From: Flectonema sp. DT1601 | Lineage: Eukaryota > Euglenozoa > Diplonemea > Diplonemida > Diplonemidae | Length of the DNA: 64,000 nucleotides | Direction: 5' to 3' | Assembly (NCBI GenBank): GCA_964019425.1 | Contig: OZ025814.1 | Span: forward strand, 262,001-326,000 | Shown: in pieces, positions 38,728-49,609 of the stretch | How the letters are laid out: the number at the start of each line of letters is the position of its first letter | Position numbering within the stretch: the first letter of the stretch is position 1 | Program-made: the position numbers and the translations under genes | Notes under the pieces: generated by a model | Database searches by the model: none | What the model saw: the letters and a program-made list of their open reading frames with translations, nothing else | Told to the model about the DNA's origin: nothing

Positions 38728-38921
38728 GTTTACTGTACAGAAAGGAAATAGTTTGATAGTTTTACTTTTCTTCTCTACAGATACTCAAATAGCACTAGTC
38801 TTAATGATGTACACGTGTTGGAATCCAGAAGGAACACCAAAACATAATATAATTAATAGAAGGTTAGTGTAAATAACAAATGGGTTGTTTTATTTTTAAA
38901 GGGGAGGGTAACTAGTCTTCT

Positions 38922-40115
38922 CTAGTCGTTGGCGTGCAGAGCTTCCCAATGCCGTAGTACTGCGAGGTCATCTTCACATAACTGAATGGAATGAGGAACA
39001 CTACTGTAGGCATCTCCTACACCAATACCTCTTTGCATGGAGTGATCAACTGAGTCTTGAATTTGTTTGACTTGCTTACGGAAACCTCTTCTGGTGTCTG
39101 TTTGAACTGGTTTTGGAGACTGTCGAGGGTAGTAACATCCAAGGTGACTGGCAGCAGTTTTGTGAATTAGGAAATCCGAGTTTCGAGCTTCCCTTGTCAT
39201 AAAAACAGACTCAACAGGTTTAGCACGAGATATATTATCAGCATTGTTAACCTGGTAGTCTCCAGGGCCTGGGGTTCCTAAATAAGAATCTCCTTTACTG
39301 ACTGCTGTTAGATGATCAGGACATTGCTTAGCTGTTCCTGCTGACCATGACATCTTTACGCTGTAGATAGGACCAGGTGATTCACTGGTATTCTTAGGCC
39401 ATAGAACTGATCCACGTTCTTGTTGAGAAAACACAACATTCTTAACCTGTGGCCTTGTCAGTTTAGTATCAGGGAGGTACGCTGGTCCAGGACCCTCTGT
39501 CTCTCCACTCTTCAATACTCTCTTTTGAGCTGCCATTATTGATGCTTTACTAGTAGCTGTCCCCATGACTGTTGGATTGGTACTCTTCAGGTCCTCACCA
39601 TCAGCTAAAAAAGGTGTTTGTCTTGTCACAATGCTGGTTACCTTCTTTGAGATCTTACAGTCCCTATCACTTATGCGTCCTAAAAGCTGTGCCTCGCGAT
39701 GCCACACTCGGATGGGTCGCTCCTTGAAAGGAGTTTCGTCGAGAAATTGTTTGCGTAAAAGAGGCATCCTCTTCGTTCGTAGACTAGCTAAAGGAGATAG
39801 ACGTCTTTTTGTTACTCTTGCGGTGGTAGTGATGTGTTTTGGAGGTTCAATAATTGTTGTTGGAGATGGTGACTCACTGACTTCATCATCGTGTTGGGAA
39901 GCACACGATTGCGTACTTTGAGATCGCGATGAGCTACTTCTTGAGAAAGATGTCTGAGATGGTATTGAGTTAGAGATCGATTCCGTGTCGCTTCCTCCCT
40001 GTTTACTCATTTCTTCTTCAATTACACTTTCTGTGGATTCTGATTTTGATTTTTCAGCATCAGAGTGGACCTCATCATACATATCATCGTCACTGTAAGA
40101 CTGTTCTGACAGCAT
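38922..40115 (-). CDS. SHIPPO/STPG-repeat (sperm-tail PG-rich) protein
   Basis: A 397-residue single-exon protein. The first 100 residues are acidic and Ser-rich (disordered). Three Pro-Gly repeats of the SHIPPO/STPG kind follow: EGPGPAYLPDTKL (about 207), SPGPIYSVKM (about 247) and LGTPGPGDYQVNN (about 283). This repeat marks ODF3/CIMAP-type proteins that sit in or on doublet microtubules of cilia and flagella, so a flagellar axoneme role is likely. The C-terminal 60 residues are unassigned. CTTTCAACAG lies 9 nt before the ATG. Confidence 0.85.
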   Translation of the reverse strand: MLSEQSYSDDDMYDEVHSDAEKSKSESTESVIEEEMSKQGGSDTESISNSIPSQTSFSRSSSSRSQSTQSCASQHDDEVSESPSPTTIIEPPKHITTTARVTKRRLSPLASLRTKRMPLLRKQFLDETPFKERPIRVWHREAQLLGRISDRDCKISKKVTSIVTRQTPFLADGEDLKSTNPTVMGTATSKASIMAAQKRVLKSGETEGPGPAYLPDTKLTRPQVKNVVFSQQERGSVLWPKNTSESPGPIYSVKMSWSAGTAKQCPDHLTAVSKGDSYLGTPGPGDYQVNNADNISRAKPVESVFMTREARNSDFLIHKTAASHLGCYYPRQSPKPVQTDTRRGFRKQVKQIQDSVDHSMQRGIGVGDAYSSVPHSIQLCEDDLAVLRHWEALHAND

Positions 40116-40330
40116 AATTATAACCTGTTGAAAGAAGCTAAGTATTATTACAAAGACTTATGAATCACATCTCCTTATGTTAGACAATTAACAAACAAAC
40201 CAAATAACAGATCGAAGCCAATGGCACACAAAAGAATACTCGCAAATACCTCAGAGGGATAGAGCAGCCAGGAAGAGAAAGAAAAAAAAAGAAGAAGAAA
40301 TCCCTCTAAAAAGTATTGACAGTCTTTTAA

Positions 40331-40808
40331 TTAAGATATAATACAACAACCTGACGGATTAATATCAGGAGGGCATTCAACTTCTTCCAAACCAATAGCG
40401 GCGGTCATGTGTCCTCTAGGTATTAAGATTAATTGAAACCCAACATCTAAAATACCAAACAGACCTGTGTCTTTTATCGGAAGTTGTGCTTGACCATAAC
40501 TTAGTAAAGTATCTTCACCTCGTACGACTGCCCACGAGACTGTCATATCGTCGAGGGCACTTTTTTCTTGACCGGGCTCTTTGACGTCTTTTAGAAAACG
40601 GCTTCCAATTGCCTCCAGCGTATCTTCGCAATCAATCTGTGTTGGTGTTGTTCGTTGTTTTTTAAAAAATAATTTTAGAAAAAAAGAGAGGAAAAAAAAA
40701 AGGTGAACGTACCTCATAAGCACCAGATGGATTAGTAACGCTAACACCTGGTTGAATATAGAATTCTACCCGAACTCTCTTTTTTGTAACCAACAGTCCT
40801 GAAGACAT
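40331..40808 (-). CDS. Small CaaX-box (prenylated) protein of unknown function, two exons
   Basis: Exons 40713-40808 and 40331-40636 join over a 76-nt intron (GTACGTTC...ACACAG, the one donor with GTACGT) into 133 residues. The start is MSSGLLVTKKRVRVEFYIQP, then a compact, probably beta-rich domain (DDMTVSWAVVRGED, FGILDVGFQLILIPRGH). The C terminus is GCCIIS: CIIS fits a CaaX box for farnesylation, and the extra upstream Cys could be acylated. It is not a Rab/Ras GTPase (no P-loop) and I cannot name the family; a ubiquitin-fold membrane anchor is only a thought. It probably sits on a membrane or the flagellar membrane. An AG acceptor (CGATATAG) lies 6 nt before the ATG. Confidence 0.8.
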
Positions 40809-40996
40809 GACTTTCTATATCGGTGTAGACATATAAAAACCTAATTAACAGTAATAAGTGTTTGTTAAGTTAAATTTGATATGTAAAATAATATTTGGTA
40901 CAGCATAATAATAATGAAGGGGGAATGAGGTACAGGTACACAGTTATAAAAACAAACAATAAGAAACTATGAGATATATGTATATTAGGTAAGGTC

Positions 40997-43019
40997 TTAG
41001 TAGTGGTCATAAGACCTTGTCGGGCTTGCTGAGTGGTCTTTTGCACTTGATCTCTTCTTGGCTTCGATACCTCTCAGTCTGGAGGCTTCTCTGGGAGATA
41101 GTTTCCCACCGTCATCAGCGTGTTGATCGCGCTGGTTTTCGAGGTGTGCTCGACGCAAACTTTGACGCGTTTTATTAAATCCGAGCTCTCTGTCATTCAA
41201 CTCATCACGAAATTGTTGATTAGTTAATTTTCTATAAGGAGCTCTCCCGTTAGCCGACAAGTTAAAAGGTTTCGGTACAGTCGTCGCGACAACCTGTTGT
41301 GTTTTAATATTTTTATTACACTTTAACTAATACTTGGAATATCATATTGTTAATGATAATAAGACATACAGATTTTACTCGTGTTCTTTTTTGATCTCTG
41401 CTTCCCATGACCATATTGAGTTCTCTCTGAACATTTCCATGAATTTGACGAACCCGGGCAACATGTGCGGCACTTGCTCCGATTTGAATCATCTTACGTA
41501 ACACAGACTCAATCTTGTCAACTAAGTCACGAGATTCCATAGGAGTCCAGTCACCAACACTTTCAGCAATGCCACCAGCAGCACGCCACATTAAGTATAA
41601 GTCGTGGGTTTTACTACCGAGAAGAATCCTATCTTGATTCTTACTTGTAGTCACCGGATGAGGTGTTGACAGTGGTTGTGGACCATCACCAGAAACAATT
41701 GGCTGAACAGCAGCATCTTGCATCAGTTCTCTAAAGAGATTCTCACGCTGTTCGACATGTTTCTCTCTGGTCTCTGCTTCTATTCTCTTCTGCTGTTGAA
41801 CAGTGTGTCTATATTCAGATCGTAAAGTTGTTAGTCGGGTGTCACTTTTAGACTGTCGGGCTTTGATCCTCCGATGCGTCTCACGTTGTTTTAATTCCTC
41901 TTGTGCTACAGCTACTTCCATTCTGCTGTCGAGGTCTGAGAGCATTTGTTCGATTTCTTTTTTCTCTTTCTCTTTAGCCTGTCGTAGGCGTTCTTCTTCC
42001 TGAAGAAGAAGATATCTCCTACGCTGTGCTTCAACATCATCTTCACTTCTCTTTGAGAATGCAGACTTTAGTGAAGGACCAATAGACTGCGCGTACGCAC
42101 TTGCTGCTTCTGAATCTTTTCCAAAGAGAGCGTTTTGTGAAAGGATTTGTTCCTCTTTTTTTCCAAATTCTTCTTCTTCATCTTCTAACAATGATAAGTT
42201 TGCTCGTAGATGTAGATTTGTGATGTCATGATCGAATAATTGAGCTCTCAACATGTTCTTTTGTTTTTCATAAGTTGGATCATAAAACGTATTCGGAAGG
42301 GAGTAGTTACCTGATGGTTCTGTTGTACCCTTTTGAGTAAAGTCAAAAGGTTGTATTTGAAACGATTGTTTCTTACCAATCAATGGTGAGGTTGGTTGCG
42401 GGTCATTATCTCCTTCATAAAGAGGTCCATCAAGGAGGTACTCAACGTAATCAGGATTATTTATCGAATCTAAAAACTCTAATCTTTCTTTCTCTTCACC
42501 CTTTGTGATTGGTGGTCCATTTGGAGAACCAGAATTCATTGGTAAGTCAAGACCTCCTGTGTAGCCGTCAACGTATGGTAAGTCATAGTATCGTCCTTCA
42601 ATCTTCTTCTTTCTGATGATCGGCAAGTCTGGAAGAAGGTGACACAGAGTTAACAAACACTCACGCTTTACTTTCTCATCAGGAAACTGAAGCGTGAATA
42701 GGGTTTGTTCTCCAGTTGCTATTTTAAAACCGTTGAACTGAACAACAGAATCACTATCAACTACGAGGATTTGAGTAAAGTTTACCAACGGATACCTCGA
42801 ATTAAAGAAGATTCCGGTATCAGATGCCGTTTGTGGTATTTTATAAACGGCTCCATCACTAACCACAAGTGTCCTGCTAACAATTAATCCTCCAGGAACT
42901 ATTTCATTAAGCATTAATGAGAAGTATACTGTAGTGTCTCCATGGCCTTCAATAAACTCAGAAAGGAGTGGTACTGATTGGATTCCAACGTGATCAAGTT
43001 CAGCGCAATGGAGAGTCAT
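40997..43019 (-). CDS. Coiled-coil protein with PH-like N-terminal domain, two exons
   Basis: Exons 41370-43019 and 40997-41293 join over a 76-nt intron (GTATGTCT...CAACAG) into 648 residues. The N terminus (about 1-145) has alternating strands and an ending helix (GGLIVSRTLVVSDGAVYKIP, TLFTLQFPDEKVKRECLLTL), suggesting a PH- or TH1-like lipid-binding domain. The middle is disordered, about 320-450 is a strongly charged coiled coil (QEEERLRQAKEKEKKEIEQ), and the last exon is basic and polar, ending PTRSYDHY. I do not recognise the family. The start is MTLHCAELDHVG at 43019; the in-frame TTG upstream sits in the T-rich acceptor (TTCTTCAACACAG, 9 nt before the ATG). Confidence 0.75.
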
Positions 43020-43028
43020 TGGACCACT

Positions 43029-43570
43029 CTGTGTTGAAGAACGAAGAAAAATGATAAAAATATTCAAAAAAAAAAAAAAAAAAAAAACCAATTCTTTGTT
43101 AATTCTTGTTCTAAAAGATTGCTGTGTATGTTCCTGTTATGAAATAATTCAACCAACAGCTGTCACGAAATCACTAATATTAATGCAAAACCGGTTGCCT
43201 TGGGGTCACATCCGGTTGTCATAATTAAGCGGGTTAATTACTAATCTCAATGTATCAGAAAAGAGCACTCACACGAAGATAAAATAGGAAATATCCGGAG
43301 GGGAAGGGCACGCACAGTACGCGCGAGAAGGCAGTCACAAGAAGAAACATTATCAAGGAATTTTATTCCTCTTTTGATATCGTATTGTTTTTTTTTCCCC
43401 CTATTGTTATGTTGAGGATGTAAAACCATTTCATGAATCCCTCAGATTAAAACGTTACTGATAAGAAAAAGGTAACCTCAGAACATGTGCTGTTACATAA
43501 AGAGATCGGCTTCACTTCACCAGTCTCACGCATCGTCTCACCTACTAAACCACGCAATGCAACCTTGATG
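43029..43570. other. Intergenic gap, nothing recognised
   Basis: About 540 bases between the xylulokinase stop and the next start, containing an A run near 43067-43087. CCGGTTG occurs twice 24 bases apart (around 43191 and 43211). Short minus-strand frames exist but lack support. Confidence 0.5.
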
Positions 43571-45342
43571 CTACAACTTCGCTTGGGACATGACTAACTT
43601 TTCAAGAGTGGCGTAGCGAGGAAGCATGTCGGTGTAGATGGAGTGACAGCTCTGGTTTGGAGTTGCCATCTTCTCATACGATTGACTCTCTCCAACCATG
43701 CGAGTGTAAAGTTTCTCACTCTCTTCGTGAGTAGCACCAGCAGCAAGTAGCTTAAACCCATGACAGGCTCTCAAAGCAGCTCCAAATGCTGCAGCATTAG
43801 CAGCTCCCTTCGTATCCTTCATGACGGGACATCCAAAAACATCAGAAAGGACTTGAAGCATTCCTAAGCTTCGTGATCCTCCACCAGTTACAAATATCCT
43901 CGACTTTGGTCCAACTTCTAATCCGAGTTCCGCTGCATGCAATCTCATCGATAAGAACTGACCTTCAACAACTGCTCTGATGTGTTGATCTGCAGTGAAG
44001 TCAGAAACCTTTTCGTTCTTGTTGTTAAAGAAATGAGTTCCAGTACCGCCCTGCGGAATAATTTCAGGGCTTAGGAAGTAGTATCCGATGTTACCACTGT
44101 TTCCAGGTTGTGTTGACTTTAGAGATTTCTCAAACTTCCCCCAGTCAGCACCAATGTATTGATCTCTTATCTTCTCTCTGGTCAAGGAACCGTTAGCGTA
44201 GCAAAGCATGGCCATGAAGTTGCCTTCTATGACAGGGTGTGCGAAAAGGTGACCAACAGGACGAGGAGTTGCTTTTTGGAGGGAAGCGAAAATAGTGTCA
44301 CTGGTACCCATACTAACAGCTATGTCAGATCCCATTAGTTTTAATCCAATTAGACTGTTGTTGTTATCACCAGAGAAGGCAATCACTGAGCAAGTCTTTG
44401 GAATTCCGAAACGCTCCGTGAAGTACGGAGCAACCTGACCAACAGCAGCAAATGACTCCACGACTTCACCCAATCGAGACCCCAAGTTGTAAGACCCCTT
44501 CTCGAACTTAGAGGCTGTGATATTAACAGCAGTTGGGTCCCAAGTTCTACTTTTAATATTTAAAAGGTTCATACCAGAACCATCTGAAACATCAATTGGA
44601 GCGTATCCACCAGTTAGTATTGAGGCGAGGAATGAACTGATGAGAGCAATCCTTTCTGTCTCAGCCATCTTGTCAGGTTGGTCACGAAGTAACTTTGCGA
44701 TTTGGTTACCAGTGAAACGCTCGAATGCGCGGGAGCCGGTGATGTCAGCGACTTTTTGGAATCCGCCCATCTCTGATTCTAACTCCTGACACTCTTTTGT
44801 TGTTGAGGAATCCATCCAGACTGGACTCTCTGTGATTGAAAAACTACTTCCTAATTGTTCTGTAAGAGTTCTACTGCTGTCTAATGTTTGTAAAGTCTGA
44901 AGAGCCCCATTCTTCCAAAACACTGATCCATGCTGCTGAGCAGACCCACTAATAGCGACAACCCTATCAAGAGGAGCGTTCTGTGCTGCTAATTGAGCGA
45001 AGCATCTTTCGAGAGCTTCAACCCATAAAACGGTTGGTCCAGTTACCTTTGATCTGTTTTAGATTGTATATCAAGAACAGTTGACAGTTTTGTTTAATAA
45101 TTTATATTAAGATGACATACCCATTAATATGAAATCCTCCAGTAGTTTTGTATTGTGGGAGGTCTTTATCGAATGATACATTCGCTTCAGTGATAGGTTC
45201 AAGATTCTCGTCAATGATAAAGAGTTTCTGTTATTAATTTATTTATTATCATTCACATCAGAACTACATTGCTATTCAAAAGACTCTTGCATACCAACGA
45301 CTGCGATCCCAAATCGACTCCTAAAAAGAGTGGTCCCGACAT
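43571..45342 (-). CDS. XYLB: D-xylulokinase (FGGY family) with C-terminal AKL peroxisome/glycosome signal, three exons
   Basis: Exons 45295-45342, 45121-45227 and 43571-45053 (both introns 67 nt, GTATGC and GTATGT) give 545 residues; human XYLB is 536. It phosphorylates D-xylulose to xylulose 5-phosphate, feeding the pentose-phosphate pathway. FGGY features: N-terminal phosphate-binding strand GVDLGSQSLKLFIID (split by intron 1), AISGSAQQHGSVFWKNG with the catalytic-domain QQHG, the SGDNNNSLIGL block, and the C-terminal nucleotide site RIFVTGGGSRSLGMLQVLSD. The protein ends MSQAKL; A-K-L is a good PTS1, placing the enzyme in peroxisomes or, in Euglenozoa, glycosomes. The acceptor upstream (TCTCCTTTGAAAG) is weaker than its neighbours and 25 nt from the ATG. 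Confidence 0.94.
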
Positions 45343-45646
45343 GTTTTTTTTTAATATGTTCGTGTGGCTTTCAAAGGAGAATGCAAGTTAAAATAAAAAC
45401 AAAACAACCCACCACTCCGTAATAATAAAAAGCAGCGCCCGTATAACCCAATGTAAGAAAGAAATATTCCATTTTTGTTTACGTTCAACGGAATGAAAAG
45501 CTATAATCTGAATGGTTCTTTTTTTTTTTTTTTTTTAGATGGCAGAAAGAAAAGGAAAAATAAAAAAGAGAGAGAGAGGGGATGTTAATGGTTATGGTAC
45601 AAAAAGTAGAGAAAAATCAACAAGAAAACTGTCATAAAGCAACCAA

Positions 45647-46819
45647 TTATGGAAGCAGGTACTGACAGCCACCATTGAATTCCGTAACAGACTTGTCGTT
45701 CCATCGAATGCAGGAACATGAATTTCCGTTTGTGTAGTTATAGAGAACTTCAACTCCAGCACCAAATGAACGTCGTAATATACAACTCTGAGATGTACAT
45801 TGTGATAATGGAATTGGATCTGAAGTAGGAGGTCCGAGAGGCTTTCTGTACTCTGGGTAAGCAGTCATTTGGATACCTGGACCTTCACCACAATCATATG
45901 AGAAGAAATGAAGAAAATAATGATGCTTTTTTGCACATCCGAGAAATGCTGCGAGAGAAACATTAAAAGGACCCATCCACTGGGTTGTGTTGTCGCCAAC
46001 AGATCGGACAGCTACCGGATAGTTTTCGTATTGACCTGCTTTGAGAAGAACTTGAACGTCTTCAAGTCTTCCCTGCCATTCTTCTTGGAAATTACCATTA
46101 CACCATGTATCACCTATATTGTTGTGAGTCGCAAAGACTTGTAAGTGACCATTACACATTGTTAGGTTATCAACTCCAACTGTGTCACGGAGTTGGTTTA
46201 TCATTAGTTGTTGTCCAACTACCCAATTGTTTTTCATATCTTGAGAACAGTTCGGATTAGACATAATATCATAACCTGTCTCTACAGGATTATATGGAGG
46301 TAGCTCTGGTCCAATACCATCAAGAAAGGCACCATCAAAGTAACCAGAATTGATGTACCTTCTGAACAGACCAGCCCATAAGTTTCTGGTATCAGGATTA
46401 CTCCAATCTTTAACATGTCTATTATCTGGACGTACCTGAAGTGTTCCATTACAGTGTAATAATGTATCTGGATGTGCTTCCATGTACTTATCGACGTCCA
46501 TTAGTTTCTTAAACACGAGATCCCATCCAGTCCCTGCTAATAGGGAAATGTTCACACCGTTGTCTCTCAGTTCTTTCGCTGCTGAGATTTGTTTTTCCTC
46601 AGCCTGAGCAGTGTTCGGAGGAATGTTTACATAAGTAGCATAGCCCATGACATTAAAAAACGGTGCCGGATTAGAACCCTCTCCTCTCATCCAAGCCATC
46701 TCATCCTCACGCCAGGTGTAATTTCCGGGAGAGCAGAAAGCATATGTTGGAACATGATTCCAGTTGAAATCCGGAAGCTTTCCCGCCAGAGACGACAACA
46801 ACACCAATGGAACCGACAT
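45647..46819 (-). CDS. Secreted putative glycosidase (GHL15-like TIM-barrel protein)
   Basis: A 390-residue single-exon protein. The start is MSVPLVLLSSLAG (46819), a short signal-peptide-like N terminus; the in-frame TTG upstream lies across the TTAAGCAG acceptor, 7 nt before the ATG. The body resembles hypothetical glycosyl-hydrolase family GHL15: FFNVMGYATYVNIPP, DTLLHCNGTLQVRPDNRHV, VKDWSNPDTRNLWAGLFRRY and SGYFDGAFLDGIGPELPPYN, with Asp in the FxDGAFxDGxG strand as a candidate catalytic residue. Many N-glycosylation sequons and paired cysteines fit secretion. The substrate is unknown. The family call is from motif memory and moderate. Confidence 0.6.
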   Translation of the reverse strand: MSVPLVLLSSLAGKLPDFNWNHVPTYAFCSPGNYTWREDEMAWMRGEGSNPAPFFNVMGYATYVNIPPNTAQAEEKQISAAKELRDNGVNISLLAGTGWDLVFKKLMDVDKYMEAHPDTLLHCNGTLQVRPDNRHVKDWSNPDTRNLWAGLFRRYINSGYFDGAFLDGIGPELPPYNPVETGYDIMSNPNCSQDMKNNWVVGQQLMINQLRDTVGVDNLTMCNGHLQVFATHNNIGDTWCNGNFQEEWQGRLEDVQVLLKAGQYENYPVAVRSVGDNTTQWMGPFNVSLAAFLGCAKKHHYFLHFFSYDCGEGPGIQMTAYPEYRKPLGPPTSDPIPLSQCTSQSCILRRSFGAGVEVLYNYTNGNSCSCIRWNDKSVTEFNGGCQYLLP

Positions 46820-46826
46820 GTTAATA

Positions 46827-47059
46827 CTGCTTAACAATAATAAATAAAATAATGAATCCGATCAGGTCATCACCCAGACTGACAATCTACTGCTGTCATA
46901 AAGAACAAAAAGTAAACGCGTAGTCAACTCCAATTACCTTGTTCTGGTTTTTTTAAAAAAGAATAAAAAAAAGGCAACACCGCAGTGGTGAAGTAAACAA
47001 TCACAAGACTCTGATTGGCTGAAGAGCGAGTACAATCGACATGGGAAAGAGAAGTACAA

Positions 47060-47096
<37 letters not shown>

Positions 47097-48076
47097 GGCT
47101 AACGCTAGAAGTGTAACTGGTGAATAAACAAAGAAATGTGACATTTATGGACCTACTTAACTAAGACGGCAACCGTGTCTCCGCACGAGATGACTAATGC
47201 GAGACAGTGAGATTGGCATGCTCTACCTGACAACAAACTTCATTGATTCCAAGCTTACATCATCATCAACTACACAAAATAATACGAACATATCACAATA
47301 AGAAGTTAGTGTGTGATTGTGTTCATTTTTTTTTTTTTTTTTTTTCATTCTATTTCACTTAAAAACAAACAAAACACAAAGATTACTAAAAGTATATAAA
47401 AAAAACATCAAAAAAAAAAAAAAAATCGACCAACTCATTCACTTTTTTTTACTCACATTTTTATTTTGTTTGTGCGCAACCAGTACCCAATCGCGAAGAT
47501 CGTAATTTTATACCTTCGGCAAAGTAAAGGAATAGGTTAGTTACGCTGCCACAAAAGAAATGGAATAAAGAACAATAGCAATATTAATAATAATAAAAAA
47601 AAAGCTTCAAAAACCCGAAGCATTCATGAAGTGAGTTTTTTTATTTTGATTCTTAAGCATTAGGTAACGCTTTTGCAAATAAAACAAAGATTTCCGTAAA
47701 AAGAAGGACACGAACACAGATGTGCACAACACTCACAATCAAACGCAAAATACGATATAAAAGAAATTCTAACACGAAATGAAATATAAAAAAAAAAAGA
47801 AAATAATAACCAAAACGAAACTGCAATACGAAAAAAATGAATTCTATTTATTTTATTTTATACATGTCATGTGCTTTTTTTTTTTTTTTCATCCTGTTAA
47901 TCTGATAAACGTAGAAACGAATAAATCAATAACAGCTATCAACGTGTTTTTTTTAACATAAAAAAAATGAAGCTAAAAAAAAAAAAAAAAAAAAAAAAAG
48001 TCTTTTCCCAAAAACGCTTAATAACAGAAAAAGCCACAGGAGAGGGAAAAAACATCCTGACAAGAGTCAACGGCTC
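46827..48076. other. Long low-complexity intergenic region
   Basis: 1.25 kb between the beta-helix protein stop and the GHL15-like start. It includes a run of 33 As (47061-47093), T runs near 47327-47345 and 47874-47890, and an A run near 47978-47999. The 47094-47320 part is of balanced composition but has no ORF or recognisable RNA gene. Confidence 0.5.
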
Positions 48077-49591
48077 TTACTCTCGTAAGGTGAATCTATT
48101 GCTTATCGACAGAGCAGTTCCAGGTGAAGTTGTTAAAATAGCAACAGAAGCTGGTTGTTCGAACGTGTTATCATGAAGTTCAATTGTCGATGGTAAAGTC
48201 ATTCTATTTACAATAGCTCTCTCTTCGGAATAGAAAACATTCTGCTCAGCAATTATACGAGTATGACTCATGTTTGAGGGAAGCTGCAAGCACGGAGCTA
48301 AAGCTGATGCACGAAGCTCATTACGTGACAGAACAACCTGACAAGGATTTTCATAAAATGAGTGTCCCGGAATAAATCCTAAATCTGACAGTAATCTACA
48401 ACATGGATACTCTCCTGCAAAGCTGCTATCACATATTGATGTGGTAAGAGATGTTGAATAAACTTGAACAGACGCAGCAGCATTATTAGAAAAATCAACT
48501 CGTTTAAGATCCGCAGACGATGCCCTACCAATAACAACACCACCTCCAGTTCCATTCCCTGTAATGCGGGTATCAGACATTGATAACTCCCCACCACAGA
48601 CTCGAACTGCTGTCGCATGAGATGAGATAACACTGTGTGTAATAGTAACCACTGCCTTCGCTGCTAAGTATAAGCCGTAGCATGATATTGTTTTTGCTTT
48701 TTCTGATGAAATGCTGACTTTGTGTAGCTTCCAGCTACCGCATTCTGTTTTATTTTTAACACCACCATGTAACAATCCTCCAACAATATCACAATTAGTA
48801 AGAGAAACGTTATCACAATCAACTGATTGGATAACCATGTTGTTTGATCTAAAAGAAATGTTGGATGCTTCAAAACTACAACCCTCACCAAGAGAGAGTA
48901 AAGGATATTGACCAGACGACCAAGATGAAATTACTGGTTTTTTCGCACCGCTTTTAGAAATAAGTTTTATAGGTTTGCCTTGACACGCCACAGTTGAATT
49001 TATTGTTATGTCAGTATCAATTAAGATTGCGTCACCTGGACGACAGGCAGCTATGGATTCTTCAAGACTAGAAAACCATTTACTTATTCTATAGCGATAT
49101 GGTACATAAAAGTCACTGGGAACGTATTCACTCTCTTCTGATGAATCTCCTTCTATGTTTCTATAAGATCGACTGACGATAACAACAGCAGGAAACCAAT
49201 TAACGACTTCTATTAATAAGTCGTCGACCAAACAGTAGTCTGGTGCTCTTGATGACTTGTAAAACCCTGGTAGCTTTGCGCCGGGGTATCGATCTTTCCA
49301 TTTATCTAATATGGCTTCACCTCTTCTTAACTTACCACGCATTCTGCTTGTTACGAGGAATAGAAGAACTATCCCTCTGTGATACGGATCTCGAACTTCT
49401 TTTTCACGGATTAAATTAACTTCGAACAGTGATCGTTTCTTCACTGATTCAATCGTATTACTCCTAACTGGCTGTGGTGTGTTATTATCAATTGTGTCTA
49501 AAGCTCTCACCTCACCAGAGACTAACAGTTTTCTCTCAGTTATCTTCTCTCTTTGTCTCGCCACCAAGTATGCAATTTTATTTGCGTTCAT
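48077..49591 (-). CDS. Right-handed parallel beta-helix protein
   Basis: A 504-residue single-exon protein. Residues about 1-190 are mixed alpha/beta and basic (LLFLVTSRMRGKLRRGEAIL, CLVDDLLIEVVNWFPAVVIV). From about 190 it opens SSLEESIAACRPGDAILIDT, the usual entry into a pectin-lyase-like/CASH beta-helix, followed by rungs such as GCSFEASNISFRSNNMVIQS, DCDNVSLTNCDIVGG and GELSMSDTRITGNGTGGGVV. There is no signal peptide or membrane segment, so it is probably cytosolic, like SHCBP1 or FBXO10/11 rather than a secreted pectinase. No F-box is visible. Function unknown. CTAACTTTACAG lies 18 nt upstream of the ATG. Confidence 0.7.
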   Translation of the reverse strand: MNANKIAYLVARQREKITERKLLVSGEVRALDTIDNNTPQPVRSNTIESVKKRSLFEVNLIREKEVRDPYHRGIVLLFLVTSRMRGKLRRGEAILDKWKDRYPGAKLPGFYKSSRAPDYCLVDDLLIEVVNWFPAVVIVSRSYRNIEGDSSEESEYVPSDFYVPYRYRISKWFSSLEESIAACRPGDAILIDTDITINSTVACQGKPIKLISKSGAKKPVISSWSSGQYPLLSLGEGCSFEASNISFRSNNMVIQSVDCDNVSLTNCDIVGGLLHGGVKNKTECGSWKLHKVSISSEKAKTISCYGLYLAAKAVVTITHSVISSHATAVRVCGGELSMSDTRITGNGTGGGVVIGRASSADLKRVDFSNNAAASVQVYSTSLTTSICDSSFAGEYPCCRLLSDLGFIPGHSFYENPCQVVLSRNELRASALAPCLQLPSNMSHTRIIAEQNVFYSEERAIVNRMTLPSTIELHDNTFEQPASVAILTTSPGTALSISNRFTLRE

Positions 49592-49609
49592 GTTTACTCC
49601 GATATCAAC

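Noticed and set aside
47061-47093. A33 run and similar A/T runs as retroposon tails
   Set aside because: They occur in both orientations in nearly every gap, without target-site duplications or an adjacent reverse-transcriptase or SINE-like body.
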